Below are positions 10,701 through 23,236 of a stretch of DNA of 64,000 nt, piece by piece; position 1 is the stretch's first letter, and every line of letters begins with the position of its first letter. The position numbers and the translations under genes are program-made. Source of the stretch: Dryas octopetala (Eukaryota > Streptophyta > Magnoliopsida > Rosales > Rosaceae). The DNA is taken from the NCBI GenBank assembly GCA_963921425.1, contig OY992837.1, positions 9,025,896-9,089,895 on the forward strand. The letters run 5' to 3'. A model generated the notes under the pieces. That model worked only from the letters and a program-made list of their open reading frames with translations, had not been told where the DNA came from and did not search any database.

Positions 10701-13700
10701 GAAGGATTTTATTATTTCAGAGCAGAAAAAAGCTGGTATGTTTGAATTCTGCACATCTTGAAAATTTTCATTTTCTACATTTCTGTTGTTTGTTTTGATA
10801 TTTCTGAATGCATGGCAGAAAATGCTCTGGCTCATCAAGCGTGCGTTTTACAATCTGACTTGGAGAATGCACTTCAGGATAATGATTCCTTGTTCATGAA
10901 AATTGGTTTGTAGCCTACACTAAGCAATTAGTTTCTAGTTATTTAAATTGTTTACTGAACTTACTAAGTTTTGTTCTTGATGTGATACTGTGCAGGCAGA
11001 GAGGACAAGCTGAGTGCTGATAACAGGTTGGTAGTGGATAATTACCAGGCAGATCTTGCCCAGAAAATTGGTTCTCTTTGCCAGATGGTGGCAACATCAA
11101 TGTCTCGTCAGAATGAACACCTTCAGTGTGTCGATAGACTTTGTCATTCTTTTTTAAATGCACATGATAAGGTATTTAATGTATGTTTGCATGTTCTCTT
11201 TATTGAGGTTCATTTATGTTAGGTTTTTTCTAATGATTTTTTCATGCTTTGTGGCATACTACTTTTAGGCGGTTATGGATATGAAGAATAAAGTGACATC
11301 TTCAAGGACTTTATATCTTCAGCATATTGAGACAGTGCAAAATGTTGTGCGTTTGCACAAGGCGAGCTCTAATGCTGGTTTAGAGGAAATTTCGTCTTTG
11401 ACCTCTTCTAATGCACATTCTATTGAAGAAGTAGGTAGCAACAATCTGAGTTTCCTAGCATTTCATCACCTGTTGCAATTTTCAGTTTTGCACTATTTTG
11501 ATATTCTTACTGCTGCAATATCTTTTGATGTCTATCAAGCTTATTTATTTATTTACTTTTGGGGAATCAGTTTCTGGCTTCAGAAGCTGGTGAAGCAGCT
11601 TCAATATTTGAAGATCTTCAGAGTGGTCTCTCCACACAGCAGAGCGAAATGACAGTTTTTGCCAAGGAATTGAGACAGGTATCTGCTCTGACATCCACCT
11701 TACTACTCTTTCTACTCTTTCAAATTGTGATCTCTCTGGAGATTTCTATAAATTTATTGTATGAAAAATAAGTTTGTAGTGCATCACTTGTTGTGCTTCT
11801 CACAATGTTTTGCTCTGCATTGATATATTATCCTCCTACGGTTTTCTTATTTGGGTTTTGCAATTTTGTATATTACAGAGGTTCAATTCTAGTATTGAGC
11901 AAACAAAGGACATTTCTGAGTACTCTCAAGGATTTCTACACAAGCTTTCAGAAGAATCCAAACGGCTTGAAGATCATGTGGCACATGCCAATGATGTTAA
12001 AATGAAGAGCATTGCTGAGTTTCAGAAGGCTTATGAGGTGAGCTTTTATTTTTTTATTTTTTATTATATATATATATATATATCAAGTGTTTATGAGGTA
12101 AGTATACACAGTTTCTACCCCCATTTTTTTCTTTCTGGAATTTTCTGATACGCCAAGTTTTTGTCACACAGGAGCAGTCAAGATCTGATGCAGAGAAGCT
12201 TATGGCTGATATCTCTAATTTAGTCTCCAATCACATTTGTCGTCAAAAAGAGATGGTTTGTTTGTGTTGATGGTTTATTATTTGTTTATCTTTTGTTAAT
12301 TCTGATTTGATTCTATAGGTTTCCTAAAATGACTTGAGTTTCCAGGTTGATTCCAGGCTTGTTGATCTTAGAGAAGGTGCTGTCGCAGACAAATCTTTCT
12401 TGGATGGTCATGTGTCCTCCATGGAGGGTATTACCGCTGATGCAAAACGAAAGTGGCTGGCATTTTCATTGCAAGCAGGGAATAATGCTAAGGATGGTGC
12501 TGATTACTCTGCTGCAAAGCATTGTCGCATGGATGCACTTCTACAGAAATGGTAAGTTAATGTCTTCCGTTGTATTCTGAGTCTTGACCCATATCCTTTT
12601 TTCAGAACGGTGACCTTTGTTATGTCTTTTCATTTGTTTAGTGTAAGTACCGCTGATTCAGCTTTGGAGCATTGGAAAAGGACACAGGAGTCTGTAAATG
12701 AAATGGGAAATAAACATGTTTCAGCTATGGCATCACTTATCAGGTAGCTGCCATTATGGTCATCCAACTTCTTTTTTGTATGGTATATGTCCTAGGAAAC
12801 CCCCTTTCATATCTTGTTCATTAAGCTTTGTTGTTGCTTTTGCCTAAATTTTGTGTGGGCAACCTACTGTAATGTTTTTTTTGTCTTAAAAATAAATGAA
12901 TACAAGAGAAAGTACCTCTGCTTGCTAAACTTTACGAGAACAGATTCTTAAGTGTTGAACAATATAGGCTCACATTTACAGTTTTGCACAGTGTAGATAA
13001 TGTTTAGGCCATCTCATATGCTCTAAATCCTTTCAAAATGCTTTGGTGCAGGAATGCTTCTGATAGCAATGAGCAACATGATGTTGAGATCAGTTCAGTG
13101 AGGGTTACAGTTGAGGAAGACGTGGCAAACAATACTAAGGATGTCCTTCAACATGTTGATAGTGAGTTTTTTGTTGTCTTACTGTGGGCGTTATATTTTG
13201 TTTACAATCTACTATTGTGCTTTTTTCTTCTCTTTTTAAATAATGCACTAATGACGACTGTGGAAGTCCACACTGTGTGTGGACCGTGTGGTCTTTTGGA
13301 TTTATGCATTTGAATATGAAAATGATGAAATTGCAATGCTATCATGAGATGTAGATAAAGTTAAATAATCAGGTTTTAATACAACTGATTTAACATATAT
13401 GGTGTAATGCATTATGCACCTGTGTTTGTGTTAGCTTTGGATATTTAGATTCATATAGCTTTGGATTTATGGTTAATTTGTATATGTTTATAGTAGACGG
13501 TAATTTTTTGGTTGTGGAACGTCCTACAGGTGTGCATGAGCAGGATCGGGGATCTATATCTGAAATCTTGGAGACTATCAAAGCACATTCAAATACCCTT
13601 GAGACTTTCCGGGAGGATCACTCTGGCCAAGCTGCATCGATTGAGGAGAAGGCACGGGATACGTTCCAGAACCAGTACATGGTAAGTTGCTTTTTCACAC

Positions 13701-14238
13701 AACGTTTTATTAAGATAAGGAGGATTGATGTACTTATCACTTGTGACTCGGGACGGTGGGCACAATTTTTGCTTGAAGACATTCTTCTACTTTTGAGTAT
13801 AAAAGGGAAGTAATGAGATATTGAAAGTTTGCTCTTTAATGTGATGGGGTAAAATGTGTTTTTACCTGTGTTTGTTTTTCCCAAATGAGAGAGGAAATGC
13901 TGATGACTTTAAAAAAACTTGTTACAATTGTATAGGTTCTTTGTAATTGCATCATCACCTGTCACAAGTTTTCCTACAGATTTATACCATGTGCACATTT
14001 GCAATTTCACTTCGTGATTTCTTTTATGAATAATATGCAGGATTATGAACCTAGTGGAGCTACACCAGAAAAGGCCGAGCCAGAAATTCCAAGCAAGGGA
14101 ACGATAGAGTCACTTCGAGCCATGCCAATGGAAGCTCTTGTTGAAGAGTTCCGGGAAAACAATTCATACGAGTCATTGGATGTGAAGGAGTTGAAGCCGT
14201 CGCTTATACCACGCTCACCACTTATACAACTAAACTGA
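7763..14238 (+). CDS. KIN5C: Kinesin-5 (BimC/KRP125) motor protein
   Basis: This is a plus-end-directed bipolar microtubule motor that slides antiparallel microtubules in spindle and phragmoplast. 23 exons were placed: 7763-7818, 7957-8086, 8193-8351, 8454-8803, 8892-9030, 9144-9241, 9329-9485, 9654-9723, 9810-9886, 10312-10365, 10463-10543, 10624-10735, 10819-10905, 10996-11171, 11269-11430, 11571-11678, 11879-12037, 12172-12255, 12346-12551, 12642-12743, 13052-13161, 13530-13681, 14041-14238. All phases close, giving 1,008 aa. The N-terminal motor (about 10-365) has the P-loop GQTGTGKT at 97-104, switch I NKQSSRSHS and switch II DLAGSEN. A neck and coiled-coil stalk follow. The C terminus has DYEPSGATP (BimC-box region) and ends [12 protein letters not shown]. 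Similarity to tobacco TKRP125 runs end to end. The ATG gives [20 protein letters not shown], as in that protein. It looks intact. Confidence 0.96.
9994..10170 (+). repeat. Tandem duplication in kinesin intron 9
   Basis: Two copies of an approximately 85-bp segment lie side by side (about 9994-10077 and 10084-10170). They share GAGAAGGCAGTATACATTTT and the downstream CCTTCATTCTT with few differences. It is intronic, between exons 9 and 10 of the kinesin. Confidence 0.85.
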
Positions 14239-15010
14239 TGTTGGAGTGATCTTTTAGCTCAATTACTTGCATGAAATTGGTATTTGTATTTGTATCATTA
14301 TTGTACACTTTTTCTTGCATTTGAGAAAATACAGGGTGTAGTAGAAGGTGGTGGGTGGGAGGGTGGTGGTGCATTGGTTATTCCTAGTGCAGCCAGTGTA
14401 TCAATTAATCCAGTCTTTGGATTTAGCAGTGTAGCTCCATATAGGAATGTATATTGTGGCAGAAGAACCTACATTGTGCCTAAGTTTTATTCCCTGAAAT
14501 ACTGTTTTGTTTACCCAATTATGTAAGTCGCTGCTCGTTAAAACACTTTTCGTTATTTGAAAGTGCATTAAAACAAGTTTTGGATTTTTGCATTGTAATA
14601 TTTTTTTAATGATTTCACTTTAACTAATTTCTCAATGAAATGCTGTTTTTCAATATCTGGTAATATTTTCTCTTAATTTCCAATTCCTCCTTAAGTCAGC
14701 ATGTGATTGACTTATAAGGAAGAATGACTCTTTACGAGCACAGAGCCAAACATTGTCCACAGCAAATGGTTTTAAACTCGGATATCTGACTAGAACTTAG
14801 AAATTGCTAAATATTATAGTAAGAATGAAAAAAAATTGAGTAGCTAACAGTTTTTTATTTTTTATTTTTAAGAATTAGCAAAAAAAAATTATGATGTTAC
14901 GTTGTCGTTTTCCCCATAAACCTTTCCCGTTGAAGCATGTGCTTCATTCTCAAACAGTCAAACTGTAAAGTTGATGACAGTTTGAAACTTTCACTCCCAC
15001 AACCGCTCTT
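14239..15010. other. Kinesin 3' UTR and spacer
   Basis: This 772-bp interval between the kinesin stop and the PPR start codon probably holds the kinesin 3' UTR and the PPR promoter. No coding exon or repeat terminus was recognised. Confidence 0.5.
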
Positions 15011-16882
15011 ATGCTCAAACTGAAACACCAGACCGTCCTTATTCGAAACCATGGTTTGGTTAGATTCTACTTGTTTTCTACAGCGGCTGCTATGGCAGAT
15101 ACCGCAATGTCCCATACCCATATACAAGGAGTACCACAACCTCATTTTTCACTCTCTTTAGACCCCAAATTCTACATCACTGCCCTGCTCAGCTCTAGGA
15201 ACACCTTCCACATTAGACAAGTCCATGCCCAAGTGGCTGTCAATGGAATGCTCCAAAACCTCACTGTTGCAAACAAGCTCCTTTACATGTATGCTCAGTA
15301 TAATGTGTTGGGTGAAGCTTATGCTTTGTTTAGTGGGATGGGGGAGAGAGATTCAGTCACTTGGAGTGTAATGGTTGGTGGGTTTGTGAAGGCTGGTGAT
15401 TTTAGTAATGGGTTTGCAACATTTAGGGAGCTTATTCGATGTGGGGTGCGACCTGATAATTATACATTGCCTTTGGTGATAAGGGCTTGCAGGGATATGA
15501 TGCACCTGCAAATGGGAAGATTGGTTCATGACATTGTTCTGAAACATGGGTTGCTTTCGGATAATTTTGTTTGCGCTGCGCTCGTGGACTTGTATGCAAA
15601 ATGTAGGGTTATAGAGGATGCTCGTCAGTTGTTTGATAATATGCAAAGCAGGGATCTTGTAACGTGGACAGTGATGATTGGTGCATTTGCTGAGTGCAGG
15701 AATGCTAATGAGTCCTTGGTGATGTTTGATCGGATGATCGATGAAGGTGTTGCCCCGGATAAGGTTGCTATGGTGACGATTGTTAATGCTTGTGCAAAGT
15801 TGGGGGCTATGCATAAGGCCAGACTTGTTCATGAGTACATATGTAGGAACAAGTTCTCCTTGGATGTGATTTTGGGAACGGCAATGATTGATATGTATGC
15901 TAAGTGCGGGTGTGTTGATTCCGCAAGGGAAATTTTTGATAGGATGCAAGTAAAGAATGTTATAACATGGAGTGCCATGATTGCAGCTTATGGTTATCAT
16001 GGGGATGGCAGGAAAGCTCTTGATATTTTTGATATGATGTTGAGCAGTAGAGTATTACCAAATCCGATAACGTTTCTTTCACTATTATATGCTTGTAGTC
16101 ATTCAGGCTTGATTGAAGAGGGTCGTTGGTTTTTCTCAATAATGTGGGATGAGTATGCTGTCCGAGCAGATGTCAAACACTATACTTGTATGGTCGATCT
16201 CTTGGGCCGTGCTGGGAGACTTGATGAGGCCTTAAAATTGGTTGAGAGTATGGCAGTTGAGAAAGATGAGGGGTTATGGGGTGCTTTACTTGGGGCATGT
16301 AGAATCCATGGAAATATAGACCTAGCAGAAAAGGCAGCGAATTCCCTTCTTGAACTACAGCCCGAAAACCCAGGGCATTATGTATTGCTCTCAAATATTT
16401 ATGCAAGAGCAGGTAGGTGGAAAGAAGTGGCAAAGATGAGAGGTCTGATGACCCAGAGGAGTCTGAAGAAAATTCCCGGTTTGACTTGGATTGAGGCGGA
16501 TAACAAAATTTACCAATTTAGAGTTGGAGATAGGACTCATCCATGGTCGGAAAAGATTTATGCAATGCTCGAGAGTTTGAGTAATAAATTGGAGATGGCT
16601 GGTTATGTTCCTGATACAAATTTTGTGTTACATGATGTTGATGAGGAAGTGAAGCTTGGTATTTTGTATACACATAGTGAGAAGTTGGCAATTGCATTTG
16701 GCCTTATCGCCACTGCTGATGGAACTCCTATCAGAATTACAAAGAATCTTAGGGTTTGTGGTGACTGCCATGCATTTAGTAAGTTTGTATCAGCTATTAC
16801 ACAAAGGGTGATCATTGTTCGAGATGCAAACCGGTTTCACCACTTCAGGGAAGGCACCTGTTCATGTGGAGATTATTGGTAA
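15011..16882 (+). CDS. PLS-class pentatricopeptide repeat protein with DYW domain
   Basis: A single uninterrupted 623-aa frame, as usual for plant PPR genes. About ten tandem PPR motifs of P, L and S type span roughly residues 75-480 (for example ALVDLYAKC, VTWTVMIGAFAE, GTAMIDMYAKCG). E/E+ motifs and a complete DYW domain (about 531-623) follow. The DYW deaminase signature is intact: HSE at 555-557 (HxE), CGDCH at 583-587 (CxxCH), a terminal CSC and the final DYW. DYW proteins bind organelle RNA and catalyse C-to-U editing. The first 27 residues are basic and lack acidic residues, which suggests a mitochondrial or plastid presequence. A second Met at residue 28 (15092) is an alternative start. 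The target transcript cannot be read from the sequence. Confidence 0.95.
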   Translation: MLKLKHQTVLIRNHGLVRFYLFSTAAAMADTAMSHTHIQGVPQPHFSLSLDPKFYITALLSSRNTFHIRQVHAQVAVNGMLQNLTVANKLLYMYAQYNVLGEAYALFSGMGERDSVTWSVMVGGFVKAGDFSNGFATFRELIRCGVRPDNYTLPLVIRACRDMMHLQMGRLVHDIVLKHGLLSDNFVCAALVDLYAKCRVIEDARQLFDNMQSRDLVTWTVMIGAFAECRNANESLVMFDRMIDEGVAPDKVAMVTIVNACAKLGAMHKARLVHEYICRNKFSLDVILGTAMIDMYAKCGCVDSAREIFDRMQVKNVITWSAMIAAYGYHGDGRKALDIFDMMLSSRVLPNPITFLSLLYACSHSGLIEEGRWFFSIMWDEYAVRADVKHYTCMVDLLGRAGRLDEALKLVESMAVEKDEGLWGALLGACRIHGNIDLAEKAANSLLELQPENPGHYVLLSNIYARAGRWKEVAKMRGLMTQRSLKKIPGLTWIEADNKIYQFRVGDRTHPWSEKIYAMLESLSNKLEMAGYVPDTNFVLHDVDEEVKLGILYTHSEKLAIAFGLIATADGTPIRITKNLRVCGDCHAFSKFVSAITQRVIIVRDANRFHHFREGTCSCGDYW

Positions 16883-18100
16883 TTCACTTATTTGATGGTT
16901 ATTTAGGTTAGTTTCCCTAAGGGCAAAAGAAAAAGGTGAGATTTCATCTCCTGCTTTATTTTACCATGGTGTTCATCTCATGATTATTAAATCGTAAATT
17001 ATCACTTTTAGATGCCATTTGGGACATTTAGTGAGTTGATGTTATTAATACACAACATATATTTTTATACTGATCAACTTGAACGACATAGAAGAACTAT
17101 GATATCCTGAATTGTTTTTTATGATAGACTTAGCCAGTTATCCCAATTTATCTGGTATTGTGAGTGCTGATAAAGTATTTAATCTCTAATGCTTCAATGA
17201 GGAAATTAATTGTCAATATACATGTGATCAGATGTGAGTTTTTACCTTGACAACATCTTCTCTTCCAATATGTTTATATCATGGTTGTATGTTTTTTGGA
17301 ATCAACATTTTGAAAATAATTGAAGAAAGAGAATATATAAAGAGGAAAAGGAAGAATCAGTGTATTACACTATTACATTGCTTATGAAGAGAATGCATGA
17401 GTGCTAATATAGGATTTCAATACATAAAATATGCTGTAAAATTTAGCCTTGAATTGCTTGCAATAATTAACCCAACGTCCATTTACTTACCTGCTTTCCT
17501 TCTAGTATTGTGGTTTAGTGCTTGCATGAAACCTCAAGGTCATGAGTTCGAAGCAGTCTGAATCACAAACCCAATGTCCATTTACTTGGATCATCCATTG
17601 CACCATATCATATCGATGTTTGGGTCTTGATTTTTATTAGTGTCTGTAGGCTTCTTTTTGAAAAATTACTGTCTATCTAGGCAATTTAAATTTAGTGTTA
17701 TGCATTTCAAATTTGAGTTTAATTTCAGCATGTCCCTTTGTCTTACTCTACATTTCCTTTCCCATTACTTTTGCTTTTGTTTCCTTCCCATTAAGTTCCC
17801 CTAATTCCCTTGTTTCACCATGGCCCTCAGAATGTTAAAACATTCTCACCTCCCTCTTCAGGGGATGTGAACATCCATAGAATTTACAAGTTTAAAGAGA
17901 CTGTAGACCAAAAGTGAGGCTAATATGCAGGCTATTACTGTATTACCCAAAACCTTGCCATCACAGTTTTTATTTTTTCTCAGTCTGACCTTGCCTACAC
18001 AGCTAGACAGTTGGGGATATCGTCCATCCAATGGCGATTGTATGACTGTTTAGAATATCTAACAGCTACAAATGTTACAGTTCAGCTTTTGTGTTGAATT
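16883..18100. other. Spacer downstream of PPR gene
   Basis: There is no credible exon. It probably contains the PPR 3' UTR near its left end. The only structured item is the small SINE-like insert with long flanking repeats, listed separately. Confidence 0.5.
17489..17567 (+). mobile_element. Short SINE-like insert with 20-bp flanking repeats
   Basis: The 79-bp insert contains GTGGTTTAGTGC (A-box-like) and GGTCATGAGTTCGAAGC (B-box-like) at tRNA-like spacing. It is flanked by 20-bp direct repeats differing at one base: AACCCAACGTCCATTTACTT at 17469-17488 and the copy at 17568-17587. Long duplications of this kind are made by LINE-type target-primed insertion. No poly-A tail is visible, so it may be a truncated or tail-less SINE. 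Confidence 0.65.
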
Positions 18101-18560
18101 GTAATTTTCCATTTCACACTTTGTAAGTACAAGGACAAAGTGTGTAAAATTGTCATTGATGAAGAAAACCCTATAAATGTATTCTATAAGTCGGTTGTAG
18201 CTAAGATTAAACTCGTAACAGAACCACATCCTTATCTGTATTGGGTAGCTGAGTAGGGAGGGCTTTCTTGTTAGTCACATAGAGGTGTGTCATTCCCATC
18301 TATTTGGGTTCTTACACAACAAAGTCTATTGTGGTGTCTTATCCACAACTGTCATCCACATCCTTTCAGGTGTGAGCCTTGGATTTATGACATGGATGCG
18401 AGGTACTTGAGCGAGACTAATAAATGTGTATTTAGTCATAGAGGGAGTAATCAATTGAATCCTACCAAACTTAAAGGCAGTAGTAATGATAAACCAAAGT
18501 TTAGATTGCTTCCTCAAGCATTTAGTGATCAAACCCAGAATTAAAATAGTCTTGAAAAAT
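18100..18560 (+). mobile_element. Ty3/gypsy retrotransposon fossil (gag-pol protease region)
   Basis: A stretch near 18350-18450 encodes residues resembling the conserved protease-region phrase of Ty3/gypsy polyproteins (PWIYDMDA followed by a C..FSHRG-like run). Adjacent sequence around 18220 resembles the EPHPY phrase of the same region. It is broken, short and lacks recognisable LTRs. It looks old. Confidence 0.5.
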
Positions 18561-21456
18561 AAGATGGAGAAAGTTAACTTGTCAAATATATTCTGAGTGC
18601 CCTTCAAACAACTCAAAAAATGATTCTATTTGGACAAAGCCTCCTTGAATTGTTCATGACCCTCTTCCTGCTCTGATCCTTCACCATGTTAGCCCGTTAC
18701 TACTGATCCTGCTTCTTGAACTCTTCAGTCATTTGATTTTGAAAACAAAGTAATTTGTTGGTACAAAAAAAAAAAACAAAAACAAAAGATCTCTCTTTTT
18801 TCGTTGTTGTAAACAAATTTGTCAGTAATCTCTTCATGTGAATGAGACTGCTCATCCTCTGAGTAGGTCTGGTATGTGAGTTCTTGGAATGGTAAACTGG
18901 ATAATCTAGTAGGAATTTAAAGCTGACATATACAATCATCTTGAAATCAGATTACAGGCGGCCTGTAGTGATGTAATAAATTCCAATTTGATGACTTAAT
19001 AGAACTCTAGGTAAATTTTTTACACTGTACAGTTTTCCTAAACCTATACTGGTGGGAGTTCTTCTGTGGCCTTTTATTACTATTGTTGACCTTACCATTC
19101 AAAGAGTTTTAACAAGTTGGGTTGGGATATTATCAGATTGTCCATCTAGTTAAACCAAAAAATTAAGACCGGCCTATTTGTGGATATTCATCTCTAACTT
19201 GTGTTTTACTAAATTGAATGCCATATGTTTAGATAGTTGTATGAGCATTGGATTGTTATTCTCTTAGAGAAAATCTTACAGACCTATAATCTACTTTGTG
19301 GCCATCTAACAATATGACTGCCACATATTCCCGGTTATACAGGTTGCTTTCTCTCTGGTGAGATCTGCCAAAGCTGGCAAGTCACTATAGCAGACAGATA
19401 GGGTCATTCCTATACCATAAACCAGCCTATGCATCCTTGTTACAGAACTTCAGCATTCAGCTTTTATTGTCCCTCAACTCTGAAGCCAAATTAAATAATC
19501 ATCAGACATTAAGGGAAGCCGTATTCTGATGCATGTTACAATTCCCTCCTAATGCACAAACTCATCCCCATCCATCTTGCTCAGTGGTGCTGTTCACATT
19601 TCGCTACAGTCACACACTGCATGCCAAAGACCTGTTGGTTCCTTTTGTCACTTCTAGCATGCTCTTATCCGCAGTGTCAGAAATGCTGCATAAAAGTTTG
19701 GTACTGTTGAATATTACTATAATCGGCATTGTACATTATGAAAACAGTTTTTAGCATGGGATGACAATTTTGCTGACGGGCTTATGTAGGCACTGTAACA
19801 AAGATCAAGGATGGAAAAAAGATCATATAGAAGAATTGGTATTTAGTTGATTTAATTTGTTTTCAACTTTGATTGTGTTTGCTGGGACTAACTGATGTGT
19901 GATGGATACTGTCTCTTGGTTTCCAGTTTAAGGGTCCTGACAATTTCACAATTTTCTCCATCTTGCAAAGATGCTTACTCTCACTGCAATCTGCTTATAA
20001 TTCGTTTAACTGTGTTGTGTACCATCATGTTCACAACCTATCTTCCTCGCCAAAACCATGCTTGGGAACACTTTATATCGCATAGCACATGGTAGAACTA
20101 CTCCAACTCTCCAAATCTGTATGGTTGCTTCTATCAATTTAATGTCTCTCGAATAATTTTTTTTTTGGGTCAGAATGTCCCTCGAATATATGACTAAGCT
20201 TCTTTCATTGGACAATGCTACAGGAAATTTGATCTCTACAATATTTGTTTTTGCTTGTTTCAATCCTAGCTATGTATTACAAACTCGAGGGTTATGACTC
20301 TATAAATGTGATTCCAAACACACTATAGGGTTATGAATCTGCCATTCTTTTACTTGCACACTCTTAATCATATTTTGTGATTTTCTTTTTAAATGTGATG
20401 ATGTGATATGGTCATATAAATTATAATGTGCCATGTACATTGGGAAAACTAGCTAGTTAGGAAAAAAAAAAAGGTTCTGATAAGTAGCATGTAATCTGTG
20501 TCTCGCAAAGATGAGTTTTTGAACTTTTTGTCATATCTGCAGATCTGCTAGCTAGCATGATGGTAAAGAGTACAAGTTCTCCACCCAACACTGCATTTGC
20601 TAGTAGGTGCATGTCTTTCTCTTCATGCGTTTGCAATTATACACAAACACATGTATACACAGTATAGTTGTTAACTTGAATGACAAAAAATATATGGGCA
20701 TAGTGGAGTACAGTCGACCAATTGGTTTCCATACAAACGTGCTCAGCAAACTAAAAAACAATCATTTCATTTGGTCCTTGCTAAGATTAAGTGCAGTCAA
20801 TTCGAGGTGTTTGCAGCGACTCTTAACTCTATAAGGTATTGAGATGTGGTGATTAGAATGTATATATTGTCTTCATCAGGGAGTTATGGTGTGGAAATAT
20901 ATAGGTGGACAACATTTTCCAAATCATATAAGTATGCTAATGGTTATATTCTCCTCCCATGTTACTATATACCAATTTTTACATCGAAAAAGACATGCAC
21001 CTAATTTGCATACGCTACTTGATTTGCATGACATATATTTCTTTTTCAGCTTAAAAAAAAAAAAAAGGTAAAACACTTTTTATATGATAATTGATTATAT
21101 CAATTAGATAACGATCCAAAAGTGACATGGAAAAAAAAACACTGTGAATGTGTAATTGTGGATTGTATTTAACATAAGTTGAAGATGGGCAACCTCTAAT
21201 ATTCTGAAGGCCAATAAGGTGTAAAGAGAGGGCCGAAGAGAGAGAGGAGGAGGAGGATGGAAAATGACAGGGAAAGAGAGAGAGAGAGGGAGAGGGAGAG
21301 GGAGAGGGAGAGGGGGAAAAGGGAGAGGGAGAAGAGAGAAAGAGAGCTGGTGGTGGCCGGGGTGAGACCGCGAGAGGAGGATGTCATGGTGGGGTAGGTA
21401 AGGGGGTGCGCTAGGGACACTTTTTATGTGTGGTTGACCTTCTATCTCTAAATGGA
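18561..21456. other. Intergenic, no gene recognised
   Basis: Frames here are short (under 100 codons) and without family features or splice-linked continuity. The region 21230-21345 is a purine-rich GA/GGGAGA low-complexity tract. Nothing else could be supported. Confidence 0.45.
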
Positions 21457-21598
21457 TTATAACATCACGTGGCAATGTGATTACACACACATAATTTTAA
21501 GACTATTATTTAGAATTTAGAGTTTTATATATTAATGATTATGCATGTGTTATAATTTAAATGAATTGGTCACACTGTCATATGATATTACGGTTATA
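21457..21598. mobile_element. MITE with ACCGTAATATCA-like ends (copy 1)
   Basis: The left end reads TATAACATCACGTGGCAATGTGA and the right end reads TCATATGATATTACGGTTATA, which are imperfect inverted repeats. The same termini occur around 35218-35376, so this is a small repeated family. No autonomous coding sequence is present. Confidence 0.55.
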
Positions 21599-23024
21599 TG
21601 AAAAATTTTATAGTGGACTTGAAGAGAGTGGGGTCGGGTGGGGTGTTGGTTCTTGACATTTTTTTTAGTTTTATTTTTTTAGTTTTGTTAATTTATTTAA
21701 GAGTAAAATAGCAATTGTTGGGAAAAAAAAACTTTTACGAGTCAACTTAGCAATTATGATGGCACATTTAGAATTAGAATTATTCTTGCCAAAATTGAAA
21801 TTATAACAATTCAAGTGAAAATTCGTCCAAATTACTACAAGGGTTATTTTGTAATTTGGAAAATAATTTTCCAACACTTTTTACCACACTAAATCGATAC
21901 CGGCAATCTCGTTCACTAAATTGACGGAAATAATTAACAATTTTTTATTTGATATTGAAAATCAAATAGATATAAGAATGAAAGAAATGCTAGCCTTAAA
22001 AAAAAAAATGAAGATAGCTAAAAAACTTAAAAACCAATGTGCAATGCATAAAAAAAATCAAAGGTTTTAAAGACCCCTATAACTGTCAAAATTGAAACAA
22101 CCGTACCAAAGTACATGCATTATTTTTTGTAGTTTGGCCTACAAGCTATTTATCCCTTAAAAATGGGTGGGAAATCACTAAAATCACTCCTCTTCACATT
22201 GACTTTGACAAAAGGCCACGTCAGATAACTAGAAATGTAAAATCCTTCATCGAAATTAATGTGAGAATGTGAGATCACATCAAAACAGCACCAAACCCAA
22301 CAAAAATGAAAAATTTAGGCTCTGTTTGGTATTTTAGTCAAATTTTTTTTTTTTCAACAATTAATTAACAACACAAAAAAAAAAAGGAGAGTCAAAGATA
22401 CAAAAAAAAAAAAGAAGGAAGACGGCTACGTGTTTATTTGGATACTCTTCAATGTGATATAATCTCTACCCAAAGAGTAAAATTTCGGTTTCGCGAAAAT
22501 TTTCGCAGAAATTTCGGTTAAAATTTTGATTTCAATAAAATTGGACAAAAACGACAAAAATTGATATCAAAATATGGAAATTTTGAATGAAACTTGACCA
22601 TATGTTTATTTAGCGTATTATCTACTACATTGATAAAAAATATTGAAGAAACCAAATAATATAGTAGATTTCATATGATATAAGGTAAATATAATACGCG
22701 TTGGAGACAAATACTATTAAATAAAAATAGTTCACTAATTAATAATTACATAAAAATGACCTCTTTTTAAGAGATATTTAATCATTTTGAATCCAATTGT
22801 CCTTAAAACATATGTGGACAAATAAGAAAATGACATGTATTATTATTTTCTAAACCACTTAATCCAATAACCAAAAACAATCTAAATAGAGTATGACTTT
22901 GTGAGATCCCGAAATGTTGGTTTATAATTTATTTTGAAGTAAATAGTGATTTTATTGATAATTATCTTGTTAATTCGGAGATATTAGAATTTTTTTGAGG
23001 AATTTTGGAAGGAAATAAATGAAT

Positions 23025-23236
23025 TTGATGTCGTAGAAAAATAAAATTTATCTAACCGTAGACAAGATGGTAACCGTGTAGATACGTGTTGGATCTGTAT
23101 TCACTTTAATACACCACCAGTTTTCATCTCTGTTTCCTTGAACTTTAATACATATTAATGTACTGACAACACGTACCCACTGCCTATGCATCTTATCTAG
23201 GGTTGAGCTTGATGTCGTAGAAAAATAAAATTTATC
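23025..23236. repeat. 28-bp direct repeats flanking a 156-bp insert
   Basis: The sequence TTGATGTCGTAGAAAAATAA and the next eight bases occur identically at 23025-23052 and 23209-23236. Between them lie 156 bp (23053-23208) that share segments with the 36.1-kb region. It sits inside MULE copy A, so it is younger than that element or was carried by it. Confidence 0.8.
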
